Shown: positions 50,041-59,860 of the stretch, one piece after another
How the letters are laid out: each line of letters starts with the position of its first letter
How positions within the stretch are numbered: position 1 is the first letter of the stretch
From: Xanthomonas vesicatoria ATCC 35937
GTDB lineage: Bacteria > Pseudomonadota > Gammaproteobacteria > Xanthomonadales > Xanthomonadaceae
Reading direction: 5' to 3'
NCBI RefSeq assembly: GCF_001908725.1
Contig: NZ_CP018725.1
Coordinates: 4,836,001-4,900,000 of the forward strand
Length of the DNA stretch: 64,000 nt
The notes under the pieces: model-generated
The model's database searches: none
What the model was told of the DNA's origin: nothing
The model's input: only the letters and a program-made list of their open reading frames with translations
Program-made: the position numbers and the translations under genes

Positions 50041-51482
50041 AGCGTGCGTTGGAGATCCGAACCCCAGGCGGCGAGCTGGTCGAGCAGGGCTTGCTTGGTA
50101 GCATCGTCGGGGTGAGCGAGCCGTAAATCCGCAATCTGCGCGTGATACTGGTCCAGGGTGACTTCGCCCAACCCATGGTCTTCGAGCAGGCGCTTGCGGC
50201 GGTACTGGTTCCAGCGTTCCTGCTCGTCGAATGACAGCGTCTGCGGCCAGTTGCGCGCGCGGTAACGGAACAGCAGCTCGACCAGCCGCGGATCGCGAAG
50301 CCGCGTTTCCAGCGCGCCTAGTTCCTCCGGCGCGCTGGCGCGCACCTGGGCAAGCAGGCGCTTGTCGCCTTCGGCCAGAAAACCGTCGTAGAGCGAGGCA
50401 TCGGCATCGTTGACCGCGGCAGCTGCGGCACGCTCGTTGCCGTAGACCTGGCGCACCTTCTCTGCCAGCGCCGGGCCCAGTTCGCGCAATCGCGCGGCCT
50501 TGGCCAGCACTGCGTCGCGGTCCAGGCCCAGGCGCTGGAAGTCCGGCTCGCGCAGATGGTGCCAGGCCACCAGTGCCGGCGACTTGTTCAGGTGCACTTC
50601 CTTGAGCGGGATGCGTTGCTCGCCTTCGGGCAGATCCGCGGCGCGGATATACAACCGGTCGGCGATCTCGTCCGGGCTCAGCCGCAACAGCACCTCAGGG
50701 TCGCCGTCCAGATCGAACACGATCACGCGGCTGTCGATGCGCGGATGCCGCGTCAGCGGCAGCACGGCCGCAGCGCATAGGCGCGAGGCCGGGTAGCGCT
50801 GCGAGATGTGCAGCACCGGTTCCATCGCAATCACATCGAGCAGCGTGGCGGCAAAGCGCTTGTCGCGCAGGCGCAGCGCGTAGTCCCACAACTTTGGCTG
50901 GTGCTGCTGGAATTTGCGCGCCATGCCGATGGTGGCGTAGACGTCGGACAAGGCTTCGTGCGCATCGCCCTCGCGCACTGCGTTGGCGTCGGCCAGATGT
51001 TCGAGTTTGAACGAGGTGGCGCCATCTTCGCGCTGCGGCCAGGTGATGCCTTCCGGGCGCAATGCGTGCACCAGCCGTAGCACGTCGAGCAGATCCCAGC
51101 GCGAATTACCGCCGCGCCACTCGCGCTCATAGGGATCGTAGAAATTGCGGAACAGCCCGCAACGTACGAACTCGTCGTCGAAGCGGATCGAGTTGTAGCC
51201 CAGTGTGCAGGTCTGCGGCCGGCTCATCTGCTCGGCGATGCGCGCAAACGCTTCGGCCTCGCTCACGCCTTCGCGCAAGGCGTGTTGCGGAGTGATGCCG
51301 GTGACCATGGTCGCGTAGGGCGAGGGCAGCAGATCGTCGGCCGGTTGCACGAAGAAGCTGATCGGCTCGTCGATTACACGCAGTTGCGCATCGGTGCGCA
51401 CGGCGGCGAACTGCGCAATGCGGGTGCGCCGCGGGTCCTGGCCAAAGGTTTCCAGGTCGTAGAAGAGAAAGCTGTCAGGCAT
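50037..51482 (-). CDS. sbcB: Exodeoxyribonuclease I
   Basis: The 481-residue 3'-5' single-strand DNA exonuclease takes part in recombination and mismatch repair. DEDDh motifs are FLFYDLETFG (D9, E11), YNSIRFDDEFVR and DAHEALSDVYAT, followed by the SH3-like and helical domains of SbcB (ending LAAWGSDLQRTL). ATG 51482 gives the usual N-terminus. It is coupled to the DUF2461 gene. Confidence 0.94.
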   Translation of the reverse strand: MPDSFLFYDLETFGQDPRRTRIAQFAAVRTDAQLRVIDEPISFFVQPADDLLPSPYATMVTGITPQHALREGVSEAEAFARIAEQMSRPQTCTLGYNSIRFDDEFVRCGLFRNFYDPYEREWRGGNSRWDLLDVLRLVHALRPEGITWPQREDGATSFKLEHLADANAVREGDAHEALSDVYATIGMARKFQQHQPKLWDYALRLRDKRFAATLLDVIAMEPVLHISQRYPASRLCAAAVLPLTRHPRIDSRVIVFDLDGDPEVLLRLSPDEIADRLYIRAADLPEGEQRIPLKEVHLNKSPALVAWHHLREPDFQRLGLDRDAVLAKAARLRELGPALAEKVRQVYGNERAAAAAVNDADASLYDGFLAEGDKRLLAQVRASAPEELGALETRLRDPRLVELLFRYRARNWPQTLSFDEQERWNQYRRKRLLEDHGLGEVTLDQYHAQIADLRLAHPDDATKQALLDQLAAWGSDLQRTL

Positions 51483-51806
51483 GCGGGTGCAAGATCCAGA
51501 TCCGCGGCGCACGGCGTATGCGCCGCCAGTGGCCGCTAGTATCCCTCATCGCAGCGCCGGCTCGCTGAGGCGCAGCTGTGCGCGGGGCAGGCGCCTGCTG
51601 CAGACCGTGTGCGGTAGGTGTTGGCGAGTACGGCTTGAGCGTTTGCGTGCAGTGCGCAGACGCTGGGATGACCTTGGAGCTGCTGCCACAACGTGGTGAG
51701 CCGCTGTCGGGTGGTGTGGACGCTGCGCTCATGATCTCAGGGAAAGCACGGTCCTGAGCATGCCGAGCATGTCTGGCGGTGAGCGCAGACTGGTTGGCAG
51801 CGGTTC
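51483..51806. other. Intergenic gap between kmo and sbcB
   Basis: This 324-bp gap lies between the kmo stop and the sbcB start, so it should contain the sbcB promoter. I see no coding frame with family resemblance, no long T-run terminator and no repeat of the types found elsewhere. Confidence 0.45.
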
Positions 51807-53174
51807 TCAGTGCGCGCCTTCCAGCGGCTCCAGACGTGCGTGCACCACCGCTTCCAGCGCTGCCCAGTCGATGCGCGACAGGTCGGTATGTCCGCGGGTG
51901 GCCTCGACCAGGATCTCGCGCTGGATATCGCTGCGCGCCAACGCAATCGAATAGCGCGTGCGCAGGAACGTCACCATGGTGTAGTGCGGTACGAAGCGGG
52001 TGGGCCAACGCGCCTGCAATTGCTGTTCGAGTTCGCGCTGCAGCAGGAAGTCGGCATCGCCGACGCGGTCGCGCATTTCCAGGTAGTTTTCCAGCGCCAT
52101 CTGCTGGATCGCTGCGGCATCGTCGCGGCGTGCGGCTTCGAACGCGGCAAACGCGCTGCCGATGTCGTCGTGCGCGTCCATCTGCTCGGCCAGCGCCACG
52201 CAATCTTCGAAGGCGCAGTTCATGCCTTGGCCATGGAACGGCACCATCGCATGCGCGGCATCGCCGATCAGCAGTGCGCGACTGTCCAGATGCCAGCGCT
52301 CCAGGGTGAGGGTGCCGAGCAGGCCGGGCGGATGCTCTTCCCAATGTTCTTCAAGCTGCGGAATCAGCGGTAGCGCGTCGGGGAAATCGCGCGCGAACAA
52401 TGCATGCGCCTCTTCGCCGGTGCGGGTGGTGGCGAAGCTGGGCTCGCCTGCGTTGGGCAGGAACAGGGTGACGGTGAAGGTGCCGCCATCGTTGGGCAGC
52501 GCGATGCACATGTAACGCCCGCGCGGCCAGATGTGCAGCGCGTTGCGTTCGATGCGGAAGCCGCCATCGGGCAGCGGCGGGATTTCCAGCTCCTTGTACG
52601 AGTGATCCAGGAATTCGGTGCGCTCGCCCAACGGCGATTTGCGCTGCATGGCCGCGCGCAGTGCCGAGCCGGCACCGTCGCTGCCGATCAGGCTCTGAAA
52701 ATGGATCTCGTGCGGCTGATCGTCGCGGTCATCGATAAACCGCGCGTAGCCGGCATCGAAGTCCACCGTATGCAGCCTTCGATAGAAGTGCACCGACGCG
52801 CCGGCCTGTTCGGCCAGATCGAGCAAGGCGATATTCAATGCGGCGCGGTGGATCGACCAGATCACCTCGCTGTCGTCGCGGCCATAGCGCTGCAGCTGCG
52901 GGTCGCCGGCGATCGGGTGCACCATGCGGCCGCGCATCATCACCGCCTTGGCCATCACCGCCTCTTCGGCACCTGCCTGACGCAACGCATGGCGTCCGCG
53001 TTCGGCCAGCGCCAGGTTGATCGAACGGCCGGATTCGTAGCCCTTGATGCGCGGGTCGCCGCGTCGTTCGTACACGGTGACCTGCCAGCCGCGACGCGAC
53101 AGCAGGATGGCGAGCAGGCAACCGGCCAGGCCGGCGCCGATCAGGGTCAGGGAGCGAGGGGAGACGGGGCTCAA
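51807..53174 (-). CDS. kmo: Kynurenine 3-monooxygenase
   Basis: The 455-residue FAD hydroxylase converts kynurenine to 3-hydroxykynurenine. It has the N-terminal dinucleotide fold LIGAGLAGCLLAILL (GxGxxG at 13-18), GYESGRSINLALAERGRHAL and the second FAD motif LLIGDAAHAMVPFHGQGMN, with the C-terminal membrane-associating part shorter than in eukaryotes. It is last of the minus-strand kynurenine genes, 171 bp after kynU. Confidence 0.94.
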   Translation of the reverse strand: MSPVSPRSLTLIGAGLAGCLLAILLSRRGWQVTVYERRGDPRIKGYESGRSINLALAERGRHALRQAGAEEAVMAKAVMMRGRMVHPIAGDPQLQRYGRDDSEVIWSIHRAALNIALLDLAEQAGASVHFYRRLHTVDFDAGYARFIDDRDDQPHEIHFQSLIGSDGAGSALRAAMQRKSPLGERTEFLDHSYKELEIPPLPDGGFRIERNALHIWPRGRYMCIALPNDGGTFTVTLFLPNAGEPSFATTRTGEEAHALFARDFPDALPLIPQLEEHWEEHPPGLLGTLTLERWHLDSRALLIGDAAHAMVPFHGQGMNCAFEDCVALAEQMDAHDDIGSAFAAFEAARRDDAAAIQQMALENYLEMRDRVGDADFLLQRELEQQLQARWPTRFVPHYTMVTFLRTRYSIALARSDIQREILVEATRGHTDLSRIDWAALEAVVHARLEPLEGAH

Positions 53175-53345
53175 TGCAATGTCCGGCAGCAGCCGGACGC
53201 GGGAGCCGGCAAAGGGGAGGGAAGAAGCAGCTGGCTAGCGCGCGCACCTGCATTACCGCAGGCGCGCTCGGAGTGTACGTGGGCGTGCGCGGGTTTCGCG
53301 TATGCCTGCCACATGGCCGGTGGTGTTGCAGTCAGCGTGCGGCAC

Positions 53346-54620
53346 TCAGCTGGCGGCCCAGGTTTCCACCTGTTCCACAAAGGTGTGCAGGTCGCTGAAA
53401 CGGTTGTACAGCGGCACCGGTGCGATGCGGATCACGTCCGGTTCGCGCCAGTCGCCAAGCACGCCAGCCGCATGCAGATGCTCGAACAACGCGCGCCCCT
53501 GCGCGCGTCCGCCGGCCACCCGCAACGACAGCTGGCAGCCGCGCTGCGTCGGTTCGGCCGGGGTGACGATCTGCAGCACCTGCGGCACCCGGGCGTGGAT
53601 CAGCTGCTCCAGATGTCCGGTGAGGTGTTCGGACTTGCCGCGCAGCGCGGGCATGCCGGCCTGGTCGAACAGCTCCAGCGATGCACGCAGCGGCGCCAAC
53701 GCCAGCACCGGCGGATTGCTCAGCTGCCAGCCTTCCGCGCCGGGCGTGGGCACGAACTGTGGCTCCATGCGGAAGCGGGTCTGCTGCTCGTGTCCCCACC
53801 AGCCGGCCATGCGCGGCAGGTCGCTATTGGCATGGCGTTCGTGCACGAAGCACCCACCCACCGCGCCCGGCCCGGCATTGAGATATTTGTAGTGGCACCA
53901 CACTGCGAAATCGACGCCGTCGTCGTGCAGGGTCAGCGGGATATTGCCCACCGCATGCGCCAGATCGAAGCCCACTGCCGCACCTTGCGCACGCGCCAGT
54001 CGCGCGATTTCGCCCAGGTCGAAGGCCTGGCCGGTGCGGTACTGGATACCGGGCCACAGTACCAAGGCCAGGCGCGCACCGTGCGTGGCGATGGCATCGG
54101 CAATGGCCGCCATCGACAACGTGCCATCGGGTGCATCGGCCTCCACTTCGATCAACTGCGTGGCCGGATCCAGCCCGTGCAGGCGCAGCTGCGATTCCAC
54201 CGCGTGGCGGTCGGACGGGAACGCACCGGCTTCGATCAGGATCGCGCCGCGTTCGGGCGTGGCGCGATAAAAGCTCGCCATCATCAGATGCAGATTGACG
54301 CTGAGGGTATTCATCGCGACCACTTCGCCCGGTTGCGCGCCGACCACGCGTGCCAGGCCGTCGCGCACCAACTGGTGATAGGTCAGCCATTGCGTGGGGC
54401 CGGTGAAGTGGCCTTCCACTGCAAGCGCGCCCCAGTGATCGAGCACTTCGCTCACCATCGCGCGGGCCCGACGCGGTTGCAGGCCCAGCGAATTGCCGAC
54501 GAAATAGGTCTGATCCCGGCCCTCGTGCTGCGGGAACACAAAGGCATCGCGCAGGCTGCGCAGCGGGTCGGCGGCATCCAGCGCCGCGGCGTGGGAACGG
54601 GACAACGGTTCGGTGCTCAT
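53346..54620 (-). CDS. kynU: Kynureninase
   Basis: The 424-residue PLP enzyme cleaves 3-hydroxykynurenine to 3-hydroxyanthranilate and alanine. The PLP lysine is K245 in CHYKYLNAGPGA; other blocks are YFVGNSLGLQPR, VGFDLAHAVGNIPL and FDQAGMPALRGKS. Position between kmo and nbaC (with an FUSC gene between) matches the order of the pathway. It starts 32 bp after the FUSC stop. Confidence 0.95.
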   Translation of the reverse strand: MSTEPLSRSHAAALDAADPLRSLRDAFVFPQHEGRDQTYFVGNSLGLQPRRARAMVSEVLDHWGALAVEGHFTGPTQWLTYHQLVRDGLARVVGAQPGEVVAMNTLSVNLHLMMASFYRATPERGAILIEAGAFPSDRHAVESQLRLHGLDPATQLIEVEADAPDGTLSMAAIADAIATHGARLALVLWPGIQYRTGQAFDLGEIARLARAQGAAVGFDLAHAVGNIPLTLHDDGVDFAVWCHYKYLNAGPGAVGGCFVHERHANSDLPRMAGWWGHEQQTRFRMEPQFVPTPGAEGWQLSNPPVLALAPLRASLELFDQAGMPALRGKSEHLTGHLEQLIHARVPQVLQIVTPAEPTQRGCQLSLRVAGGRAQGRALFEHLHAAGVLGDWREPDVIRIAPVPLYNRFSDLHTFVEQVETWAAS

Positions 54621-54652
54621 CGGGCTCGCAGGGTCTGAATCGATGCGGCAGT

Positions 54653-56782
54653 TTACCTGCCGGTCCCTTGCGCGCCGTCATGCACTGCTGGTGTCCCGGT
54701 CGAGGCCGGTCGGGCAGGGCGCAGCAGATGGGTGAGCGTGCCGATGCTGTCGGTGACGCGGTCGATGGTGTCGGCAAGGGCGGCGGTGGTCGGCGAACCG
54801 TCCGGCAGCGCGGCCAGCGCATCGGAAAGTTTGCGCTCGGCGCTGCGTAGCGTGGCCGCGACCGGCGTGCCGCCGTTGTGCAGGCAATCGATCAGCTCGG
54901 CCAGCGCCTGGTCGGCGTCATCGGCGAAGGCGGGCAGTGCGTCCAGTGAGGGCAAGGGGTGGCCATCGCGGAGCACTGCCTCCAGCAGCAAGGTGGCGCG
55001 AATCAGCCGGTTGCCGTTGGCCAGCAGCGATTCGGCCAGCTTAAGTTCGTGCAGATTGCGGCGGCTGCGTGGTTCGCCGCGCAGGCGTTCGATCGACGCC
55101 TGCGCATTGGTCCGCGCCACGCGTGCGGCGGCGCGGCTGTCGCTCAGCCGATCCATCTGGCCCAGCAGCAGGTTGTGCAGATGCTCGCGATAGGCAGTGA
55201 GCAACTGCGCCAGCGACGCGCGGATATGCCGGCGCTCGCGCGTCGGCCACAGTGCGTAGGCGATCAGTGCCAGCGCGCTGCCGGCCACGGTGGCCTGCAG
55301 CCGTGCACCGACCGCCTCACCGGGTGTCATGCCTTCGAAGGACAGCAACAACACCAGCATGCCGGTGAGGAAGGCCACGCCGATGCCGTAGTTGACCTGG
55401 GTCAACAAGCGAAAGCCCAGGCAGAACAGCGCCAACAAGGCCATGCGGATGCCGGCGCCATCCATCGCAAAATGAGCCAGCAGGGTGGCCACCAACAAAC
55501 CGATGAAGGTGCCGGCCACGCGCAAGGCGCCGAAGCTGAAAGTGCCGCCAAAATCGGGTTTGAGCACGATGGCAGTGGTCATCGGGATCCAGAAGCCATG
55601 CGGAATCTGCTGCCAGCGCTCAAACGCGATGGCCAGCGCCAGGCACACGCCGCAGCGCAAGGCATGCCGGAACGCCACCGACGACAGGGCCAGGTTCGCG
55701 CGCAGCGTTGCCCAGGTCGCTGCCGGGCGCAGCGCCGCCGGCAGCCGCGCTTCGGCCAATTGCGCCTGGATTTCGCCGCGGCTGCTGGCCCAATGCGCAT
55801 TACGGATCAATGCGCGCAACTGGCCGCCCAAGCCCTGCGCGCGGGCCACCGCCACGCGCACCAGGCGGCGCTCCCGGGTGTCGGCGTTGTCGTGCTGAAA
55901 CTGCGCCAGTGCGCCGACCAGATCGTCGAAGCCGGTCATCGACGCATCGGCCGCCACCGGGTCTTCGCCCACCGTCATGGCGTGGGCCAGCTGCTCGAGC
56001 ACGATGGCGCTGCGTTCGAGCACCCGCTCGATCGCCGGGCGCGCCTGCGAGTCGGTCAGGCGGGTGTGGGCATCGGCCAGCGACAGCAGCTCCAGCCGTA
56101 CGCGGTCGCAGAGCTCGGCGATGATGCGAAAGCTCTGCACCGCGATCGCGCGCGAGCGATGTTCGCCGTGCAGCATCACCATCGCATCCAGCACTTCCTG
56201 CGTTGCGGGCGGTGCCGCGCTGGCCTCCGGGCGTTGCCGTGCGATTGCTGCCAATTGCCGCATCAGGTCGGCAAGCGCGAAGCGTTCCGGGCGATAACGT
56301 TGCAAGGGCCAGGCCGCCAGGGCCAGCAACACCTGCAGCAGGCCACCGGCAAAGATCAGTGCGGCCACGCCGGGCGCCTGTTCCACCGGCAGCCGCATGT
56401 CGGCACTGACCACCAGCAGGATCATGCTGGTCAGGCCGACGCGTGCGGCAACCGGGCCCAGCGCCACCAGCAGTCCGCCACCCAGGCCGAGCAGCAGCCC
56501 GGCGATCACCAGGGCAGGTGTGTCATGGCCGACCCATATGCCCAGCAAGGCCGCCAGGCCGGCGGCCAGGGCCGCCATCAGCATGCGCTGCAAACGCGCG
56601 CGATAAGGGCCGGGCTGATCGGAAAACATGGTGTTGAGCGCCCCGCTGCACACCGCCAGGCCAGCGGCGACATGCCCGGTGGCCACGCCGATCGCCAGCG
56701 GCAGCACGACCGCCGCAGTGTTGCGCAGGGCTACACGCAGCGGCACATCGCGCGGCTTGAGGTCGATCAGTGCGCGCAGCAT
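54653..56782 (-). CDS. FUSC-family membrane protein (aromatic acid exporter-like)
   Basis: The 709-residue inner-membrane protein belongs to the FUSC/YccS-AaeB group: two sets of about five or six transmembrane helices separated by cytoplasmic regions (helices around AAVVLPLAIGVATGHVAAGL and LVATLLAHFAMDGAGIRMAL; basic ALWPTRERRHIRASLAQLL after the second set). Some relatives export aromatic carboxylic acids. It sits between nbaC and kynU in the same orientation, so export of kynurenine or 3-hydroxyanthranilate is an attractive inference. Confidence 0.83.
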   Translation of the reverse strand: MLRALIDLKPRDVPLRVALRNTAAVVLPLAIGVATGHVAAGLAVCSGALNTMFSDQPGPYRARLQRMLMAALAAGLAALLGIWVGHDTPALVIAGLLLGLGGGLLVALGPVAARVGLTSMILLVVSADMRLPVEQAPGVAALIFAGGLLQVLLALAAWPLQRYRPERFALADLMRQLAAIARQRPEASAAPPATQEVLDAMVMLHGEHRSRAIAVQSFRIIAELCDRVRLELLSLADAHTRLTDSQARPAIERVLERSAIVLEQLAHAMTVGEDPVAADASMTGFDDLVGALAQFQHDNADTRERRLVRVAVARAQGLGGQLRALIRNAHWASSRGEIQAQLAEARLPAALRPAATWATLRANLALSSVAFRHALRCGVCLALAIAFERWQQIPHGFWIPMTTAIVLKPDFGGTFSFGALRVAGTFIGLLVATLLAHFAMDGAGIRMALLALFCLGFRLLTQVNYGIGVAFLTGMLVLLLSFEGMTPGEAVGARLQATVAGSALALIAYALWPTRERRHIRASLAQLLTAYREHLHNLLLGQMDRLSDSRAAARVARTNAQASIERLRGEPRSRRNLHELKLAESLLANGNRLIRATLLLEAVLRDGHPLPSLDALPAFADDADQALAELIDCLHNGGTPVAATLRSAERKLSDALAALPDGSPTTAALADTIDRVTDSIGTLTHLLRPARPASTGTPAVHDGAQGTGR

Positions 56783-56842
56783 GCTGTGTGCTTGTGTGGG
56801 TGCGACCGGTGCGTGTATTGCATGCGCTGGCGCCAGCGCAAC

Positions 56843-57373
56843 TCAGGCTTGGACCGCGGCATAGCGCTCCGGCGCGGGATGCAGATGCCCGCACTGCGTG
56901 CAGGTACGCAGCGCCAGCGAGCGATAGAAGTGATCGAACACCGGCGGGAAGTCGGTCTCGATGTTGCCTAACGGAAACATCGCCTCATACAGCTTGTGAT
57001 TGCACTGCGGGCAATACCACTGCAGGCCGTCCTGCTCGTGCGGCAGGCGTTCGCGCTCGATGACCAGGCCGATCGAACCGGCGGCGCGTTGCGGGCAATG
57101 CGGCACCTTCGGCGGCAGCAGAAAGATCTCGCCGGCGCGGATCGGGATATCCCGTTGCACACCTTCGTCCTGCACCTTCAGCACCATCTCGCCTTCGAGC
57201 TGAAAGAACCACTCCGGGCCTTCGTCGTAGTGATAGTCGGTGCGTGCGTTGGGCCCGCCGACGATCATGATGATGAAGCCATCCTGCTGGATGCACTTGT
57301 TGCCCACCGGCGGCTTGAGCAGGTGACGGTATTGCTCGATCCAGGCTTGCAAATTGATCGGCGGGACCAGCAT
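56843..57373 (-). CDS. nbaC: 3-hydroxyanthranilate 3,4-dioxygenase
   Basis: The 176-residue cupin opens 3-hydroxyanthranilate to the semialdehyde that cyclises to quinolinate. The catalytic iron ligands are H48, E54 ([13 protein letters not shown]) and H92 (PHCPQR), with R44 for the substrate. A rubredoxin-like second iron site is present, with C121, C124, C158 and C161 (CPQC and CTQC). ATG 57373 gives the family N-terminus. First of the kynurenine genes in this run, 60 bp before the FUSC gene. Confidence 0.94.
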   Translation of the reverse strand: MLVPPINLQAWIEQYRHLLKPPVGNKCIQQDGFIIMIVGGPNARTDYHYDEGPEWFFQLEGEMVLKVQDEGVQRDIPIRAGEIFLLPPKVPHCPQRAAGSIGLVIERERLPHEQDGLQWYCPQCNHKLYEAMFPLGNIETDFPPVFDHFYRSLALRTCTQCGHLHPAPERYAAVQA

Positions 57374-57458
57374 CGACGTTCCTCGGCGCAGAAGGCGTCC
57401 AGCATAGCCAACCGCGACGCCGATGGGCGTCGCGGCGGATCGAACATGCAGCGCCGAC

Positions 57459-58121
57459 TCAGCGTTCGGCGTGGTCGGCCTGAATTTTTGCCAGTGCCGC
57501 GTCGTAACGCTCCTGCAGCAGGTCGGCGCGGTCGATGGACATGCCCAGATCGTGCGCATGTCCATCGCGCAGGCTATACACCCAACCATGCACGCACAGC
57601 TCCTGCCCACGTTCCCACGCATCGCGCACGATGGTGGTGCGGCAGACGTTGACCACCTGTTCCAGCACGTTGAGCTCGCACAGGCGCGCATGCTGCACCG
57701 GCAGATCGCCGGCATCGTGCAGGCAGGCTTCGTGCTTGTCGGCCACATCGGTGACGTGGCGGATCCAGTTGTCGACCAGGCCCATGCGCTTCTGGGTCAG
57801 GCTGGCGAACACGCCGCCGCAGCCGTAATGGCCCACCACCAGGATGTGCTTGACCTTGAGCACGTCGACGGCGAACTGGATCACCGACAGGCAGTTCAGA
57901 TCGGTATGCACCACCACGTTGGCGATATTGCGATGCACGAACACTTCGCCTGGAGCCATGTCGATGATCTGGTTGGCTGGTACGCGCGAGTCGGAGCAGC
58001 CGATCCACAAGTATTCCGGGGTCTGTTGCGTCGACAGTTTGGAGAAGAATTCCGGGTCTTCGCGGCGGATACGCTCGGACCAGGCACGGTTGTTTTCAAG
58101 TAAATGGTTGAGCTCGTTCAT
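57459..58121 (-). CDS. can: Beta-class carbonic anhydrase (Can-like)
   Basis: The 220-residue enzyme resembles E. coli Can: [18 protein letters not shown], zinc ligands C42 (IGCSDSRV, with D44/R46), H98 and C101 (GHYGCGGV), and [14 protein letters not shown]. It is distinct from the enzyme at 29.7 kb and stands alone, 85 bp upstream of nbaC, consistent with a housekeeping role in supplying bicarbonate. Confidence 0.94.
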   Translation of the reverse strand: MNELNHLLENNRAWSERIRREDPEFFSKLSTQQTPEYLWIGCSDSRVPANQIIDMAPGEVFVHRNIANVVVHTDLNCLSVIQFAVDVLKVKHILVVGHYGCGGVFASLTQKRMGLVDNWIRHVTDVADKHEACLHDAGDLPVQHARLCELNVLEQVVNVCRTTIVRDAWERGQELCVHGWVYSLRDGHAHDLGMSIDRADLLQERYDAALAKIQADHAER

Positions 58122-58214
58122 GCGCGCAGTATTCCAGAAGACGACGGGGAGGAAGCAAGCGGGAGGCGGGCCATAAAGCGGTGGTGCAGGAACGCGAACA
58201 CGATGACACGGCGA

Positions 58215-58847
58215 TCAGCGCTGGCGCGCACGCAACGCATTGCGCATCAGTGTGGCCACGTCCTGCGCATCGCTTAAACGTTGGTGCTCCAGTGCATCGG
58301 CCACTGCGGCGACATTACCGGCCGGATGGTTCTGGCTGAGCTTGAAAGTGAGTTCGATGCGGCTTGGCACGAAGCAGAAGCCGACCAGCCCACGCAATTG
58401 CCGACGGTGGCTGTCGCGTTCCATCTCGAACTGCCAGTCGCGGCCAATGCGCTGCTCGAAGTGCGCGCTCATCCGGCCGATCAGATCGCCCACCGCCGCT
58501 TCATCGGCAACCTCGCTGCACTGGCCATGCAGATGCGCGATGGCGTAATTCCAGGTCGGCACGCGTGCGGCCGCTTCCTTGTCTAGGTACCAGCCGGGCG
58601 ATACATAGGCATGCGGCCCCTGCACGACAATCACCGTATCGCCAGCATGGCGCGCTTGCGGATTGGGGCGTGCCCAATGGCCCTCGATAAGCACCTGCTG
58701 GCCGTCGCGCCGGTACAGCACCGGCAGATGCGAGATCGCCGGTTGTCCGTCATCGTCCTGGCTGATCAGGGTAATGAACGGGTCGCGCGCCAGGAGCCAG
58801 TCCAGCAGCGCCAGATCGGTCTGTGCGAACGCGCGCGGTGCGTACAT
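58215..58847 (-). CDS. paiB: PaiB-like FMN-binding protein
   Basis: The 210-residue protein matches the PaiB family: MYAPRAFAQTDLALLDWLL, HLPVLYRRDGQQVLIEGHWA, AYVSPGWYLDKEAAARVPTW and the late block GLVGFCFVPSRIELTFKLSQ. PaiB of Bacillus was described as a negative regulator; the fold is an FMN-binding split barrel, so an enzymatic role is possible. It is the last gene of the asnS run, one base after the preceding stop. Confidence 0.88.
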   Translation of the reverse strand: MYAPRAFAQTDLALLDWLLARDPFITLISQDDDGQPAISHLPVLYRRDGQQVLIEGHWARPNPQARHAGDTVIVVQGPHAYVSPGWYLDKEAAARVPTWNYAIAHLHGQCSEVADEAAVGDLIGRMSAHFEQRIGRDWQFEMERDSHRRQLRGLVGFCFVPSRIELTFKLSQNHPAGNVAAVADALEHQRLSDAQDVATLMRNALRARQR

Positions 58848-58848
58848 C

Positions 58849-59184
58849 TCAGGCGCGGCCGCCCATGCTCACCACCATGCGTTCGCGCAGGTCGGCATCG
58901 GTGTCGCCGCGCGGTGGCGAGATTTCGTGCAGCGAGAAGCCGCGCATCAGTGCGTCTTCTTCGTCCAGCCCATCCAGGGCCACGAATTCGGCATCGAACA
59001 AGGCCGCGCGTGCGGTGTCCTCGCTGTCGTAGGCCAGCGTCTTGCCATCGCTGTCGAGCACTTCGGCGGTGCCGGCCTCCTTGATGCGCAGGCGTGCCCA
59101 GATCAGGGTGCGGCCGATGGTGGCCAGCCACCATTGGTCGCCGCTGTCGGAGTTGTGCGCTGGGTCGATGTCGATGATGTTCAT
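58849..59184 (-). CDS. Hypothetical acidic protein, asnS-paiB operon
   Basis: The 111-residue protein is acidic, with a compact start (MNIIDIDPAHNSDSGDQWWL) and core LIWARLRIKEAGTAEVLDSD, and no signal or membrane helix. I do not recognise a family. It overlaps the preceding gene by 4 bp and ends one base before paiB, which argues that it is translated. Confidence 0.75.
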   Translation of the reverse strand: MNIIDIDPAHNSDSGDQWWLATIGRTLIWARLRIKEAGTAEVLDSDGKTLAYDSEDTARAALFDAEFVALDGLDEEDALMRGFSLHEISPPRGDTDADLRERMVVSMGGRA

Positions 59185-59486
59185 GTCAGTACCTTGGAAA
59201 GCAGCCCGAGCAGGGCCGCCATGCCCAGGCCGAAAAAGATGGTCAGCAGCGAAAGCCAGGCGGGTGTGGCCAGACCGGACAGCGCATTGTCGCGGTAGCT
59301 GCGGTAGCGGCGCGCCAGCAACCAGCGCCACGCGATGGGGCTGATGAAGGCGGGGTCGCCGAAGCTGTCCAGTGCTTCCGGGTGACGATCGCGCAGGTGC
59401 ACCAGGGTCAGCGGCCAGAAGATCAGCAATGCGGTCAGTCCGGCAACGGCCACACCGACAAAACACAGCGCGAAGAACAGGGTCAT
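59181..59486 (-). CDS. Small membrane protein with two helices
   Basis: The 101-residue protein has one hydrophobic segment near the N-terminus (LFFALCFVGVAVAGLTALLI) and another at the C-terminus (WLSLLTIFFGLGMAALLGLL). A basic, aromatic middle (RWLLARRYRSYRDNALSG) lies between them. No family recognised. It overlaps the genes on both sides by 4 bp each. Confidence 0.75.
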   Translation of the reverse strand: MTLFFALCFVGVAVAGLTALLIFWPLTLVHLRDRHPEALDSFGDPAFISPIAWRWLLARRYRSYRDNALSGLATPAWLSLLTIFFGLGMAALLGLLSKVLT

Positions 59487-59860
59487 GGGCGGGGCTCGGC
59501 AGGCGGAGCATCGAAGCGGGCAATGATCGTGATGGAGCCGACGATCGCCGCGTTGAATTTGTCGAAGTCTTCGGCCGGAATCCACCACTCGGTGTGATGC
59601 GCGCCGCCGACTGTTTGCATGGCGTACTGGTCGACGAACGCAGCGAGCGCAGCGAACTGGGCCACATCGCCAACGCCGCTGTCCTTGACGTTCCAGCGCG
59701 ATGCGATTTCCCCGGCATAGCGCCGATCGGTGGCAGGAGGGAAGCCCGGTTGCTCCGGCAATCGCGGCGGCCAGCGTCGAAAGCCGGGGACACGCACCAG
59801 GGCGTCTTGCTCCGGCCGCAACGGGCGATGCATCGTGACGGTGGCCGCCGCCGTGCTCAC
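59483..59860 (-). CDS. Hypothetical protein directly after asnS
   Basis: The 125-residue protein starts with a GTG that immediately follows the asnS stop (TGA then GTG). Its features are VPGFRRWPPRLPEQPGFPPA, a middle AALAAFVDQYAMQTVGGAHH and TEWWIPAEDFDKFNAAIVGS. No family recognised; cytoplasmic by sequence. The zero-base spacing implies coupled translation with asparaginyl-tRNA synthetase. Confidence 0.75.
   Translation of the reverse strand: MSTAAATVTMHRPLRPEQDALVRVPGFRRWPPRLPEQPGFPPATDRRYAGEIASRWNVKDSGVGDVAQFAALAAFVDQYAMQTVGGAHHTEWWIPAEDFDKFNAAIVGSITIIARFDAPPAEPRP

Noticed and set aside
54959..56971. 670-codon plus-strand open frame
   Set aside because: It is antisense to the FUSC membrane protein and very rich in Gln, His and Arg.
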